54,157 nucleotides of DNA. It comes from Gluconacetobacter entanii (lineage in GTDB: Bacteria; Pseudomonadota; Alphaproteobacteria; Acetobacterales; Acetobacteraceae). The first letter of the stretch is position 1; each line of letters opens with the position of its first letter. The stretch is taken from positions 1 to 54,157 of the forward strand of contig NZ_NKUF01000021.1 of assembly GCF_003206495.1 (NCBI RefSeq). Reading direction: 5' to 3'. Shown one piece after another: positions 18,679-30,570 of this stretch. The notes beneath the pieces were generated by a model. It made no database searches, was not told where the DNA came from, and worked only from the letters and a program-made list of their open reading frames with translations. The position numbers were made by a program, and so were the translations under genes.

Positions 18679-19613
18679 CCCGCCCCCCTTCTCCCCCGGC
18701 CGAATCCGGTGCGGCCACGCCTGCCCCCCGGGGACGTGGTTTCCTGTCCCTGTTCGGGCGGCGGCGCAACAGCGACCAGGGCCTGCGGCATTCGATCGCG
18801 GCACTGGTCAAGGAAGCGGATGCGGCGGCCGATGACACGACGGAATCCCCATCCTCGGAACTTGACCGGCAGGAGCGTGCGCTGCTGGCCAATGTCCTGC
18901 GCCTGCGTGGCATCACCGCCGATGACGTGATGATCCCGCGCGCCGATATCGTGGCCATGCCCGCCTCCATCAGCCTGGATGAGGCACTGGCGATGATGCG
19001 GCGTGAAAACCATTCGCGCATGCCGGTCTATCGCGACCAGCTTGATGACATCGTGGGCATGATCCATGTGAAGGACCTCATCGCCTATCTTGGCACCAGC
19101 GAGGCCTTCAGTATCGAACCGCTGCTGCGCCAGCCCCTCATGGTGGCGCCACAACTGCCGGTGCTGGACCTGCTGTTGCAGATGCGGTTGCGGCATGTGC
19201 ATCTCGCGCTTGTGATTGACGAATATGGCGGTATCGACGGGCTTGTCACCATCGAGGACCTGATCGAAACCATCGTGGGCGACATTTCCGACGAACATGA
19301 CGAACCCACGGTGGCGATGTTGCAGGAACGCAATGACGGCACGTTCGACGTCGATGCGCGCCTGCCCATCGCACAGTTCGAACAGCGCACCGGCCCCATC
19401 CTGACGCAGGATGAGCGCGAGGCGGAAATCGAGACGGTGGGTGGCCTTGTCTTCCGGCTGGCGGGCCATGTGCCGACCCGGGGCGAGGTCGTGACGCATG
19501 AAAGCGGCACGGTCTTTCGCATCCTTGATGCGGATGCCCGCCATATCCGCAAACTGCGGGTCCGCCCGGTTGCCGATCCCGTGGCGGACCCGGTGCCCGC
19601 GCCACAGAAATAG
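18675..19613 (+). CDS. corC: CorC/HlyC family CBS-domain protein
   Basis: This 312 aa protein has the CorC/TlyC layout: a basic N-terminal tail, two CBS domains (about residues 75-205, with VMIPRADIVAMP and the IDEYGGIDGLVTIEDLIE core) and a C-terminal CorC_HlyC domain. The family is linked to magnesium/cobalt efflux and ion homeostasis. This version lacks transmembrane segments and should be cytosolic. The start ATG overlaps the ybeY stop (ATGA). In many bacteria lnt follows corC, but here a DsbA-like gene does. The tail contains a small VADP duplication. Confidence 0.92.
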   Translation: MTRPPSPPAESGAATPAPRGRGFLSLFGRRRNSDQGLRHSIAALVKEADAAADDTTESPSSELDRQERALLANVLRLRGITADDVMIPRADIVAMPASISLDEALAMMRRENHSRMPVYRDQLDDIVGMIHVKDLIAYLGTSEAFSIEPLLRQPLMVAPQLPVLDLLLQMRLRHVHLALVIDEYGGIDGLVTIEDLIETIVGDISDEHDEPTVAMLQERNDGTFDVDARLPIAQFEQRTGPILTQDEREAEIETVGGLVFRLAGHVPTRGEVVTHESGTVFRILDADARHIRKLRVRPVADPVADPVPAPQK

Positions 19614-19771
19614 GACATGCCCGTCACGGCCGCATGACATGCAGCTGACGCCCGACATGCCGGTCAGCCCCGCTGGCGGTCATGGCCGGGCGTCATTGGC
19701 CTTGACGCACCCGTCCTTTGACAGTTCTTTGCGATATCACGATGCGTTTTCTTATCCGGAGGTCCGCTGCA

Positions 19772-20392
19772 ATGCTTATCAAACGTCGCACACTGCTTGC
19801 TTCCGCCGCGCCTGCCCTGATGCTCGGCGCCGGGGTGGCTTCGCGCGCGCGGGCACAGGCGGCCGATCCGCGCCTTGCCATCCGCGCGCTGGGCAATCCG
19901 TCCGCCAAGGTGCATGTGGAGGAATGGTTCTCCCTGACCTGCACCCATTGCGCCCGCTTTTCGCAGGAAGTCTTTCCCGAGGTGCGCAGCAAGCTGATCG
20001 ATACGGGGAAGGTCTATTACATCTTCTGTGATTTCCCGCTGGACCAGGTCGCGCTGTCGGCCGCGATGATCGCGCGCGCCCTGCCCGGCGACCGGTATGA
20101 GGCGTTCGTGCTGGCCCTGCTCGCCAGTCAGGACCGCTGGGCGTTTGGCAAGGACGTCAACCCGCAGGACGAACTGCGCAAGATGGCGGCGCTGGCGGGC
20201 ATGTCGGCGGAGCAGTTCCAGCAGACGCTGGCCGATGACAAGCTGCGTCACGCCATCATGGACGAAGAAGACCGCGCGCAGGCCCAGTACAAGATCGACG
20301 GCACCCCGACATTCCGTTTCAACGACAAGGAACAGGTCTCCCAGGAACTGACCTATGAGCAGTTCGCCCAGAAAGTCGATTCCATTTCCTGA
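19772..20392 (+). CDS. DsbA-like thiol:disulfide oxidoreductase, periplasmic
   Basis: This DsbA-family thioredoxin-fold protein has 206 aa, starting at the ATG at 19772 with a ggagg site 9 bases upstream. The signal peptide carries KRRTLLA, resembling a Tat motif, and a cleavage site near ARAQA (about residue 30). The active site is Cys57-Thr-His-Cys60, where classical DsbA has CPHC. The cis-proline loop is GTPTF. The inserted helical domain is present. It should act in the periplasm as an oxidase, or as an isomerase of the DsbA/BdbD-like branch. smc begins 24 bp after the stop, an unrelated neighbour probably co-transcribed. Confidence 0.9.
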   Translation: MLIKRRTLLASAAPALMLGAGVASRARAQAADPRLAIRALGNPSAKVHVEEWFSLTCTHCARFSQEVFPEVRSKLIDTGKVYYIFCDFPLDQVALSAAMIARALPGDRYEAFVLALLASQDRWAFGKDVNPQDELRKMAALAGMSAEQFQQTLADDKLRHAIMDEEDRAQAQYKIDGTPTFRFNDKEQVSQELTYEQFAQKVDSIS

Positions 20393-20416
20393 TTTCCCAA
20401 GGCAGCCGGTTTCTTC

Positions 20417-23400
20417 ATGACAGCACGTTTCGCCCGCCTTCGCATTGCCGGATTCAAGAGTTTTGCCGATCCGGCGTCCATAGAAATCCTGCCGGGCCTG
20501 ACGGGTATTGTCGGGCCCAATGGCTGTGGCAAGTCGAATGTGGTCGAGGCCCTGCGCTGGGCCATGGGGGAAACGTCCGCGCGGTCCCTGCGCGGGGGGG
20601 AAATGGATGACCTGATCTTCGCGGGCACGGCTGCACGCCCCGCGCGCAACACGGCGGAGGTCACGCTGTCGCTGGAGGGCACGGCCGAGGTCGCCCCGCC
20701 CCCGTTCCAGGGGCAGGATGAACTGCAGGTCGTCCGGCGTGCCGAACGTGGCGCGGGAAGCTGGTATCGCATCAATGGCAAGGCCATGCGCGCGCGCGAC
20801 GTGCAGACCCTGTTTGCCGATCTGGCGTCGGGGGCGCGTTCGTCCGCGATGGTCAGCCAGGGGCGCGTCTCCGCCCTTGTGAATGCCCGTCCCGAAGAAC
20901 GGCGCACCATTTTGGAAGAAGCCGCCGGCATCACCGGCCTGCATGGACGGCGGCATGAAGCGGAACTGAAATTACGCGCAACCGAAGCGAACCTTGAACG
21001 TGCGGAGGACCTGCGCCTTCAGCTTGAGGCACGCCTCGGTGACCTGCAGGCGCAGGCGACGCAGGCCGCGCGGTATCGGGAACTGTCGCAGGGACTGCGT
21101 GAGAGCGAAACCATGCTGCTCGCGCTGCTGCATGCGCGTGCGCGCAATGCGGTGACGCAGGCGCGCGACACCCTGCATGCCACCCGTCAGGCGCTGGTCG
21201 CGGCGGAACAGGCCGCCGAAGACGCCACCATCGCGCAGTTCGAGGCAACGCAGGCCCTGACCGGACTGCGCACGCAGGCCGACACCCAGCGCAGCCTGCT
21301 GGAACGGCATCGGGTGATGGCGGAAAATATCGCAGCCGAGGTCGCCCGTGCCAACGCCGCCGTGGCGGAGGCGCAGGCCAGCCTGGAGCAGTGCCAGCAG
21401 GATCATGAAGCCGCCCTTGCACGTCAGGGCGACGCCCGGACCATGCTGGAACGGCTGGAGACGGAACGTGCGGACGCACAGGCCGCCCTTGACGCCCTGC
21501 CCGAACGTCGGGCGCAGGCGCGTGAAGAACTCGCCCGGCTAGAGGCGCAGGCGCGCGATCAGGGCGAGGCCCTTGAAAAAACGAGTGTCGCCGCGCGGGA
21601 AGCGCAGTTGCGCTTTGCCCAGATGGAAGAGGCCCGCACCGCCGCCAGCGAACGGCAGGCACAATTGCAGGCCCGCCATGACGAGATCGCGGCGGAAGTT
21701 ACGCGCCTGCGCGCGGAAATGCCCGACGCGGACATGCTGGCGGCCCTTGACGGCACGGTGGCGGAGGCAACGCAGGCCGCCCGGCAGGCCCGCGCCGAAC
21801 TGGAAACGGCAACACAGTTTCAGTCCGACTGTGTGCTCAAGGCGAATATCGCACGCAACGAGGCGTCGGAGACCCGGCGCCAGCACGAGCAGGCCGCGCA
21901 GGAACTGGCGCAGGCAACCGCGCGGCTGGAAACCCTGCAACGCGATCATGCCGCGCTGAACAGGCGTGAGGCGGAGGCACGCGAACTGCTGGTGGCGCAG
22001 GACCGGATGGCGGCGCTGGGGCACGATGTCACGACGTCCGAGGCCGCCTTTGATGCCGCGCGCGAGGCGCTTGAACGTGCGGAGGTCGTGCGCACCGAAC
22101 TTGCGGCGACGGAAATGGAAGTCCGCGCCCGTGTGGAGCAGGCCGCCACACGGCGCACCACGCTGGAGCAGGCGACCCGTGCCGCGCGTTCCGCCTGTGC
22201 ACGCGCGGCGGCCCAACTGGCGTCGCTGGCGGAAGAAACCGCCCGGATCGAGCGTGAGGCCCTGCCCCCCGGCAAGCTGGAAGAAGCCATTGCGGCGCGC
22301 AAGGCGGCCGAGCAGGATCATGGCCGTGCGGAAGAAGCCCTGCAGGCGGCGGAACGGCGGATTGCCGACAGCCGCACCGAAAGCGAGGCACAGGCCCGCC
22401 GTCTGGGTGAACTGACCGCCGCACTGACGGGCATGGACGCCGAAGCCGACGGACTGGCCAAGGCCCTTGCCGCCGATGGCGCGGCGCAGGACAGCGGTGC
22501 CCCCGATATCGCCACGCTGCTGCATATTCCCGAAGGACTGGAAACGGCCCTTGCCGTGGTGCTGGCGGAGGGGCTGGAAGCCTCGGTTTCGTCCGCGGCG
22601 GCACGACAGTGGCGCGACCTGCCTGCCCTTGACGTCCCCGCCTTTCCCGCAGGGGGCATCCGTCCCCTGCGGACCCTGATCGATGCGCCCGAAGCACTGG
22701 CGCGCGTGCTGGCGTTTGCCGGACTGCTTGACGATGAGGCGGATGGCGATGCGTTGCAGCGCCAGCTTGCACCCGGACAGTGCCTTGTGACCCGTGACGG
22801 GGCGTTGTGGCGGTGGGATGGGTACCGGCTTGCCGGAAACCTGCCCAGCCGTGCGGCCCTGAAACTGCGCCAGATCAACCGCCTGCGTGACATTCGCGCC
22901 GAACTTGAACGGCTGCGCGCTGAACTTCCGGATCGCAGGCAGGCGGCCAGTGACGCACAATCCGCGCTGGATGCGGCCATGGCCGCGATGAAGGAAACCC
23001 GCGCCCGGCGGGCCGGTGTCGAGGAAAAGCTTGGTCAGTTGCGGCGGCAGGAATCCGAACTGGGACGGCAGGATGCGGCGGTGCGCGCGCGTCTGGATAC
23101 GATTGCCGTGCAACTCGATTCCGCACGCGCCGCCGATGCCGAGGCACGCCAGACGCTGGAGGCCGCGCAGCGCGAGGAAGCGGCCGAGCCTGCCCCTGCC
23201 CTGCTGCAGGCGGAGCTTGAGCGTGCGGCGGCGGCGGCGGTTGCGGCCCGGCAGGAGGAAGCACAGGCCCGTCAGGCCCGCCAGGACACTCAGGCAAAGC
23301 TTGAATCGGCCCGGCGGGCCCTTAATGAAGCGGTCAACCGCCATGGCGAGGCGGAGACGCGGCTTCAGGCGATCACGCCCGCCCTTGCCCGCATGGCGCA

Positions 23401-24973
23401 GGACCTTGCACAGGCCTGGCAGGATCATGAACGGGCACAGGCCTATCAGGTTTCGCTTCCGCCGCCAGAACAGGCCGCAGCCATACTGGACGCCGCGCAG
23501 CAGGCGGCGGAAGCGGCCGCGCAACGCCTGTCCGCCGCACAGGACGGCAGGGATGCGACACAAAAGGCGCTTGAGGACGCAACGCAGGCCCGGACCGAGG
23601 CCGGGAACCGCCAGCATGAGATCCGCAGCATTCTCGACGCGCAGGAACCGCGCCTTGACGAGGTGACGCGCGAACTTGCCGCCATTTCCGAAACCTGCGC
23701 ACGCATCGCCGCCGATCAGGCCGCCCTGCCCGACCGGGATGTGCTGGCCCGCGAACTCGAAGCATTGCGCGGGGCATCAGCGGCAACACGGCAGGCGGAG
23801 CAGGAACTGCGCGACCTGCTGGGACGTATCGAGACGGAACATGACGCCCTGACGCAGCGTATTTCCGCAGCCGTGGCTGGCCTGGCGGAATGGCGCGAAC
23901 GGGTGGAGGCGACGCAGCGCGACGTGGCGGCCACGCAGGAACGCCTGCGTGTCGCGCAGGAAGATCATGCCCGCACGGCGCTGCAGCCCGAGGAAATCAC
24001 ATCGCGTAGCGAAGCCGTCACCACCGACCTGTCCACCGCGGAGGAGCGGCATAACCAGTCGGCGGAGGCGCTGAAGGCCGCGGAAAACAGGCTGGCCGAG
24101 GCGCAGGCTGCCCGTGAAAAGGCGGATGCCGCGATGATCAGCATGCGTGAGGATGTGCTGCGCGCGGAAGGCAGGCAGGAGCAGGCCGATGCCATCCTTG
24201 CCCAACTCCTAGCGGAATCGCAGCCGCCAGCCGGTGTCGTGCCGACCGACCTGAGCGAATCGGCCGAAGCCGGATTGCGTCGCAAGGTCGGCCGCCTTGT
24301 GCGTCAGCGCGATGAACTGGGGCCGGTGAACCTGCGTGCGGAGATCGAGGCCAACGAGGCGGGAGAGAAGATCAATACCATCATGACCGAACGCGCGGAG
24401 CTTGAATCCGCGATTGCCCGGCTGCGTGGGACGATCGGCAACCTCAACCGCGAGGGACGGGAGCGGCTGATGGCGGTCTTTTCGCAGATCGACCACCATT
24501 TCCAGTCCCTGTTTACGCGGATGTTCAATGGCGGTCGTGCGCATCTGGGCATGGTCGGCAATGACGATCCCCTGCAGGCGGGACTTGAAATCTATGCCCA
24601 GCCGCCGGGCAAGAAACTGGCGACCCTGTCGCTGCTGTCCGGTGGGGAGCAGGCGCTGACGGCGCTGTCGCTGATTTTCGCGGTGTTCCGCTGCAATCCC
24701 GCCCCGATCTGCGTGCTCGACGAAGTTGATGCGCCGCTTGATGACGCCAATGTCGGCCGGTTCTGCGGCCTGCTTGGCGATATGGTGGCGGAGGCCGGCA
24801 CGCGGTTCCTGGTGGTCACCCATCATCAGTTGACGATGGCGCATATGGACCGATTGTATGGCGTGACCATGCAGGAACGCGGGGTCAGTCGCGTGCTGTC
24901 GATCGACCTGGAACGCGCCTCGGCCATGGTGGCGCAGGAGAATGCATCCCCCGCGCACGCCGTATCACCCTGA
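20417..24973 (+). CDS. smc: Chromosome segregation ATPase SMC
   Basis: SMC is the condensin ATPase that compacts and segregates chromosomes with ScpA and ScpB. Walker A GPNGCGKS is at residues 33-40. The ABC signature LSGGEQ is near 1408 and Walker B VLDEVDAP near 1435, so the head domain is complete. Two very long coiled coils, rich in A/E/R/Q, flank a hinge at about residues 695-805. The 1518 aa length is well above the 1150-1200 of most bacterial SMCs, because of the extended coils. The frame is uninterrupted. scpAB are not in the window. A strong hairpin lies between its stop and aarC. Confidence 0.96.
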   Translation: MTARFARLRIAGFKSFADPASIEILPGLTGIVGPNGCGKSNVVEALRWAMGETSARSLRGGEMDDLIFAGTAARPARNTAEVTLSLEGTAEVAPPPFQGQDELQVVRRAERGAGSWYRINGKAMRARDVQTLFADLASGARSSAMVSQGRVSALVNARPEERRTILEEAAGITGLHGRRHEAELKLRATEANLERAEDLRLQLEARLGDLQAQATQAARYRELSQGLRESETMLLALLHARARNAVTQARDTLHATRQALVAAEQAAEDATIAQFEATQALTGLRTQADTQRSLLERHRVMAENIAAEVARANAAVAEAQASLEQCQQDHEAALARQGDARTMLERLETERADAQAALDALPERRAQAREELARLEAQARDQGEALEKTSVAAREAQLRFAQMEEARTAASERQAQLQARHDEIAAEVTRLRAEMPDADMLAALDGTVAEATQAARQARAELETATQFQSDCVLKANIARNEASETRRQHEQAAQELAQATARLETLQRDHAALNRREAEARELLVAQDRMAALGHDVTTSEAAFDAAREALERAEVVRTELAATEMEVRARVEQAATRRTTLEQATRAARSACARAAAQLASLAEETARIEREALPPGKLEEAIAARKAAEQDHGRAEEALQAAERRIADSRTESEAQARRLGELTAALTGMDAEADGLAKALAADGAAQDSGAPDIATLLHIPEGLETALAVVLAEGLEASVSSAAARQWRDLPALDVPAFPAGGIRPLRTLIDAPEALARVLAFAGLLDDEADGDALQRQLAPGQCLVTRDGALWRWDGYRLAGNLPSRAALKLRQINRLRDIRAELERLRAELPDRRQAASDAQSALDAAMAAMKETRARRAGVEEKLGQLRRQESELGRQDAAVRARLDTIAVQLDSARAADAEARQTLEAAQREEAAEPAPALLQAELERAAAAAVAARQEEAQARQARQDTQAKLESARRALNEAVNRHGEAETRLQAITPALARMAQDLAQAWQDHERAQAYQVSLPPPEQAAAILDAAQQAAEAAAQRLSAAQDGRDATQKALEDATQARTEAGNRQHEIRSILDAQEPRLDEVTRELAAISETCARIAADQAALPDRDVLARELEALRGASAATRQAEQELRDLLGRIETEHDALTQRISAAVAGLAEWRERVEATQRDVAATQERLRVAQEDHARTALQPEEITSRSEAVTTDLSTAEERHNQSAEALKAAENRLAEAQAAREKADAAMISMREDVLRAEGRQEQADAILAQLLAESQPPAGVVPTDLSESAEAGLRRKVGRLVRQRDELGPVNLRAEIEANEAGEKINTIMTERAELESAIARLRGTIGNLNREGRERLMAVFSQIDHHFQSLFTRMFNGGRAHLGMVGNDDPLQAGLEIYAQPPGKKLATLSLLSGGEQALTALSLIFAVFRCNPAPICVLDEVDAPLDDANVGRFCGLLGDMVAEAGTRFLVVTHHQLTMAHMDRLYGVTMQERGVSRVLSIDLERASAMVAQENASPAHAVSP

Positions 24974-25001
24974 CGCCGATAAAGACACGGCACAGGCCGT
25001 A

Positions 25002-25027
25002 CCAGCCTGTCCCGCGGGACAGGCTGG
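25002..25027. terminator. Bidirectional terminator hairpin between smc and aarC
   Basis: A perfect 12-bp inverted repeat (25002-25013 with 25016-25027), with only two bases between the arms, sits between the convergent smc and aarC stops. The T run is weak, so its efficiency on either strand is uncertain. Confidence 0.6.
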
Positions 25028-25040
25028 CGGTTCGTTATGG

Positions 25041-27153
<2,113 letters not shown>

Positions 27154-28014
27154 TTGAGACGTCGATTACCCTCCCGTTCCCCACAGGCCTTGACGGGTGA
27201 TGTTGCATCCTCCCCCGGTTTCTCCCCCCGCGTGCCGGGTGTGTCCACGGGTGCCGATCCGGTGGGGGAAACCCGCCATCCGCTGGCCCCCGACAATGAT
27301 GCCATTGCCCGGATGATCGGTGGGCGGCGCATCCGTATCGTGGGGGATGTGCATGGTGACCTGCATGCTTTCCGGCATGCGGCGGCAACGGACCGGTTCC
27401 TGATACAGTTGGGGGATCTGGTGGATTACGGCCCCGACAGCGTGGGGACGTTCCGGCTGATGCAGCAACTGATTGATGAACGCCGCGGGCTGTTCGTTCT
27501 GGGCAACCATGACCGCAAGCTCGCCCGTGCCCTGTACGGGCGCAAGATGCGGCGTGATCCTCCCCTGATGGAGACCCTTGCGCAGTTTCTGGCGCCCGAA
27601 AATGAGGATGTGCGGGTGCGCGCGATCGATGACCTGTCGATGGCGCCCGCATGGATCGTGCTGGGGAAATATGTCTTCGTGCATGGGGGATTCCATGTGC
27701 GCATGCTGGACGAGGCCCCGCCCCCCGGCCTTGGCACGGTCACCCCCCTCCTTTCCAGCGCGCTGTTCGGGGAGACGACCGGCCGGATGCAGAAGGACGG
27801 ATATCCCGAACGGCGCCTGAACTGGGTGGATCACATTCCTGCGGGCTATACCGTCTATTGCGGTCATGACCGGCGTTCGACGGACGGGCGCCCCTGGGTG
27901 CGCACCGGTCGCGCCGGGGGCACGGCGATCTTTACGGATACCGGCGCGGGCAAGGGCGGGCATCTGGCATGGATCGACCTGCCGGGGATCGACCTAACTG
28001 CCCCCCGATCCTGA
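27154..28014 (+). CDS. Metallophosphoesterase (calcineurin-like serine/threonine phosphatase fold)
   Basis: This predicted cytosolic metal-dependent phosphatase has the PPP/ApaH-type motif series in order: GDVHGD, GDLVDYGPDS, GNHDRK, a mid-protein VHGG and a late YCGHD. The best start is a TTG at 27154, because a strong AGGGAGAGGA site lies 8-17 bases upstream (27137-27146). In-frame ATGs at 27094 and 27130 have no such site. That gives 286 aa with a poorly conserved basic N-terminus of about 45 residues. The substrate is unknown; protein phosphoserine/threonine or a dinucleotide tetraphosphate are both possible. It lies within the aar region. Confidence 0.85.
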   Translation: MRRRLPSRSPQALTGDVASSPGFSPRVPGVSTGADPVGETRHPLAPDNDAIARMIGGRRIRIVGDVHGDLHAFRHAAATDRFLIQLGDLVDYGPDSVGTFRLMQQLIDERRGLFVLGNHDRKLARALYGRKMRRDPPLMETLAQFLAPENEDVRVRAIDDLSMAPAWIVLGKYVFVHGGFHVRMLDEAPPPGLGTVTPLLSSALFGETTGRMQKDGYPERRLNWVDHIPAGYTVYCGHDRRSTDGRPWVRTGRAGGTAIFTDTGAGKGGHLAWIDLPGIDLTAPRS

Positions 28015-28092
28015 CGGACCCGTCATACAGACCTGCTTTTACCCTGCGTTTGCTGGTATTCTACTAGTATTTTACTGGGAGCCTGGACCTAC

Positions 28093-28428
28093 ATGAATGA
28101 AACACCCGTGACCGCCGTGCCGGACGAGGCGCGCGATGCCCTGCTGGAACTGCGTCGCAGCATCGACAACATTGATGCGGCGCTGGTTTACCTGCTGGCG
28201 GAACGTTTTCGCCATACGCAGGCCGTGGGACGCCTGAAGGCGCGTTACCAGATGCCCCCTGCGGACACGGCGCGCGAAGCCCAGCAGGTCGAACGCCTGC
28301 GCGCCCTGGCCCGCAGCGCGAACCTTGATCCCGATTTTGCGGAAAAATTCCTCGCCTTCATCATTAAGGAAGTCATCCGGCATCACGAGGCCATCGCCCG
28401 TCATGCCGATGACAGGCCCCAGACCTGA
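28093..28428 (+). CDS. Chorismate mutase (AroQ type)
   Basis: This enzyme converts chorismate to prephenate for phenylalanine and tyrosine synthesis. The 111 aa all-helical protein has the AroQ pattern. LLELRRSIDNIDAALVYLLAERF forms the first helix with its active-site Arg. KARYQMP follows, and the last helix contains FLAFIIKEVIRHHE. It is stand-alone and not fused to prephenate dehydratase or dehydrogenase. The sixA start overlaps or nearly abuts its end. Its place between a phosphatase and the aar genes is unusual, as no other aromatic-synthesis gene is nearby. Confidence 0.9.
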   Translation: MNETPVTAVPDEARDALLELRRSIDNIDAALVYLLAERFRHTQAVGRLKARYQMPPADTAREAQQVERLRALARSANLDPDFAEKFLAFIIKEVIRHHEAIARHADDRPQT

Positions 28429-28438
28429 AATCCCGGGG

Positions 28439-28990
28439 ATGTCAGATCTTGATGAAGGCTGGCGGCGGGCCTCCCACCGGCTTGTACTGATGCGCCATGC
28501 GCAGGCGCAACCTGCGGCCTTTGGTGATTTCGCAATGGATGCCGATCTCAGGCGTCCCCTGAGCGCGCAGGGGCGTCGGTCTGCACGCCAGCGGGGCCGT
28601 GACCTGCACGGGATCGGGTTCGTTCCCGACCTGGCACTGATCAGCCCTTCCCTGCGCACGCGGGAGACATGGGCGGAAATGGGATCATTTTTCGGAGATC
28701 GCGCGCCCGATGTCCAATATGTGAACGCACTTTACGAAACCTCTGCGGAGCATATCCGTGATGTGCTGTGGGAGGTGGATGAAAAATACTGTAATATCAT
28801 CGTCTTATCTCACAATCCGGGTATTGGAAACCTGGTCGTGGAACTGGCGGGACGCGCGGGTTCGGGCAGTCTTCCCCCCGCACTGTCGCTTGGCTTCCCC
28901 CCTGCCGCAATGGCGTGCTTTTTCAGCGCAATTCCGTGGAATAATAACTGGAATTCCGAAATGAAACTGTATCGCGCCATGTGTGACTGA
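28439..28990 (+). CDS. sixA: SixA-type phosphohistidine phosphatase (AarB-like)
   Basis: This histidine-phosphatase-superfamily protein has 183 aa from the ATG at 28439. The phosphohistidine motif LMRHAQ carries His20, Arg52-region residues follow, and the second catalytic histidine is His125 in VLSHNPGIG. In E. coli SixA dephosphorylates phosphohistidine proteins. In Acetobacter aceti the gene between the aarA and aarC genes (aarB) encodes a SixA-like protein, so this is probably its counterpart. The start is uncertain: ATGs at 28403 and 28409 would overlap the chorismate mutase gene, and none has a clear ribosome-binding site. Citrate synthase follows after 211 bp. Confidence 0.88.
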   Translation: MSDLDEGWRRASHRLVLMRHAQAQPAAFGDFAMDADLRRPLSAQGRRSARQRGRDLHGIGFVPDLALISPSLRTRETWAEMGSFFGDRAPDVQYVNALYETSAEHIRDVLWEVDEKYCNIIVLSHNPGIGNLVVELAGRAGSGSLPPALSLGFPPAAMACFFSAIPWNNNWNSEMKLYRAMCD

Positions 28991-29201
28991 TGCTTGCGCG
29001 GCATGGCTGCCCCGGATTGCCATGGATGCCATTTCGTCCTTATCTCGGTTTCAACGCCCGCCATGATCCACATTGGACGGGTGGGCACATAAAACGTGGG
29101 CAGGCACGAAACTGTCGCCAGAACGGCAGGCTGCCCCAAGGTTGGAGACACGTTTCGCCATACCGCGACAGCGACGGCGGACGACCAGGAGGAAGTGTTT
29201 G

Positions 29202-30500
29202 ATGAGCGAGTCAGGAAAAACCGCGACTATCTCGCTAGGCGAAACGAGCGCAACGCTGCCGGTTCTGTCCGGCACGCTGGGCCCGGATGTCGTTGATATC
29301 CGCAAGCTGCCTGCGCAGGCTGGCGTATTCACCTTTGATCCGGGCTATGGCGAGACGGCGTCGTGCACCAGCAAGATCACGTTTATCGACGGTGAAAAGG
29401 GCATCCTGCTGCATCGGGGATATCCCATTGCGCAACTGGCGGAAAAAGCCACGTTCATGGAGGTCGCCTATCTCCTGCTCAATGGCGAACTGCCGGACCA
29501 GAAGGCTTATGACACCTTCGTGACGGATATCAAGCACCATACCCTGCTGCATGAACAGATCCGCAATTTCTTCAACGGGTTCCGTCGCGACGCGCATCCG
29601 ATGGCGATCCTGTGTGGCACGGTGGGCGCACTGTCGTCCTTCTATCATGACGGGATCGACATCTCGAACGCGGCAAGCCGCAACCTGTCGGCCATGCGCA
29701 TCATTGCGAAGATCCCGACCATTGCTGCGTGGGCCTATCGCTATACGCAGGGTGATACGTTCATCTATCCGCGCAATGACCTGTCCTATGCGGAAAACTT
29801 CCTGTCCATGATGTTCGCGGTTCCCAGCGAGCCGTACAAGATCAATCCGGTGCTGGCCCGCGCCATGGACCGTATCCTGATCCTGCATGCGGACCATGAA
29901 CAGAATGCCTCGACCTCGACGGTGCGCCTTGCGGGATCCACGGGGGCCAACCAGTTTGCCTGTATCTCCGCCGGTATTGCGGCATTGTGGGGACCCGCGC
30001 ATGGTGGCGCGAACGAAGCCGTGCTGAAGATGCTGGCCTCGATCGGGCACAAGGACAACATCCCCGACTTCATCGCCAAGGTGAAGGACAAGAGCAGCGG
30101 CGTGCGCCTGATGGGCTTTGGCCATCGCGTCTACAAGAACTTCGATCCGCGCGCCAAGATCATGCAGGCCACCTGCCACGAGGTCATGAGCGAACTGGGC
30201 ATCAAGGACGATCCGCTGCTCGACCTTGCGATCGAACTCGAAAAGATCGCGATCAGCGACGAATATTTCGTCAAGCGCAGCCTGTATCCGAATGTCGATT
30301 TCTATTCCGGCATCATTCTCAAGGCCATGGGCATCCCGACCAGCATGTTCACGGTGCTGTTCGCCGTGGCGCGCACCACCGGCTGGATCAGCCAGTGGAA
30401 GGAAATGATCGAGGAACCGGGCCAGCGCATCGGTCGCCCGCGCCAGCTTTATATCGGCTCCCCGCAGCGCGACTTCACGCCTATCTCCGAACGTCCCTGA
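29202..30500 (+). CDS. gltA: Citrate synthase (AarA-like)
   Basis: Citrate synthase condenses acetyl-CoA and oxaloacetate and is the entry to the citric acid cycle. In acetic acid bacteria it corresponds to AarA, needed for acetic acid resistance. The 432 aa type II (NADH-sensitive family) enzyme has all three catalytic residues: His267 (GPAHGGANE), His308 (GFGHRVYK) and Asp366 (PNVDFYSG). The ATG at 29202 is chosen because AGGAGGA lies 8 bases upstream. An in-frame ATG at 29073 has no support. It probably forms a unit with sixA and is followed by a cluster of hairpins. Confidence 0.97.
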   Translation: MSESGKTATISLGETSATLPVLSGTLGPDVVDIRKLPAQAGVFTFDPGYGETASCTSKITFIDGEKGILLHRGYPIAQLAEKATFMEVAYLLLNGELPDQKAYDTFVTDIKHHTLLHEQIRNFFNGFRRDAHPMAILCGTVGALSSFYHDGIDISNAASRNLSAMRIIAKIPTIAAWAYRYTQGDTFIYPRNDLSYAENFLSMMFAVPSEPYKINPVLARAMDRILILHADHEQNASTSTVRLAGSTGANQFACISAGIAALWGPAHGGANEAVLKMLASIGHKDNIPDFIAKVKDKSSGVRLMGFGHRVYKNFDPRAKIMQATCHEVMSELGIKDDPLLDLAIELEKIAISDEYFVKRSLYPNVDFYSGIILKAMGIPTSMFTVLFAVARTTGWISQWKEMIEEPGQRIGRPRQLYIGSPQRDFTPISERP

Positions 30501-30509
30501 TCCCTGCCC

Positions 30510-30536
30510 TTTCCCCGGCCCGTCGGGTCGGGGAAA
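30510..30536. terminator. Hairpin just after citrate synthase
   Basis: A 12-bp stem with one G/U position (30510-30521 with 30525-30536) and a 3-base loop starts 9 bases after the gltA stop. There is no T run, so it may stabilise the 3' end rather than terminate. Confidence 0.5.
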
Positions 30537-30570
30537 ACAGGCACGGGCCGCATCTGGGCCAATGAAAACT

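Noticed and set aside
21539-23617. 692-codon minus-strand open frame opposite smc
   Set aside because: It is an antisense shadow of the repetitive coiled-coil codons of smc, with no domain or signal.
20417-24973. Possibility that smc is two fused genes because of its length
   Set aside because: The N- and C-terminal ATPase halves and a hinge occur once each in the right order within one uninterrupted frame, so it is a single long SMC.
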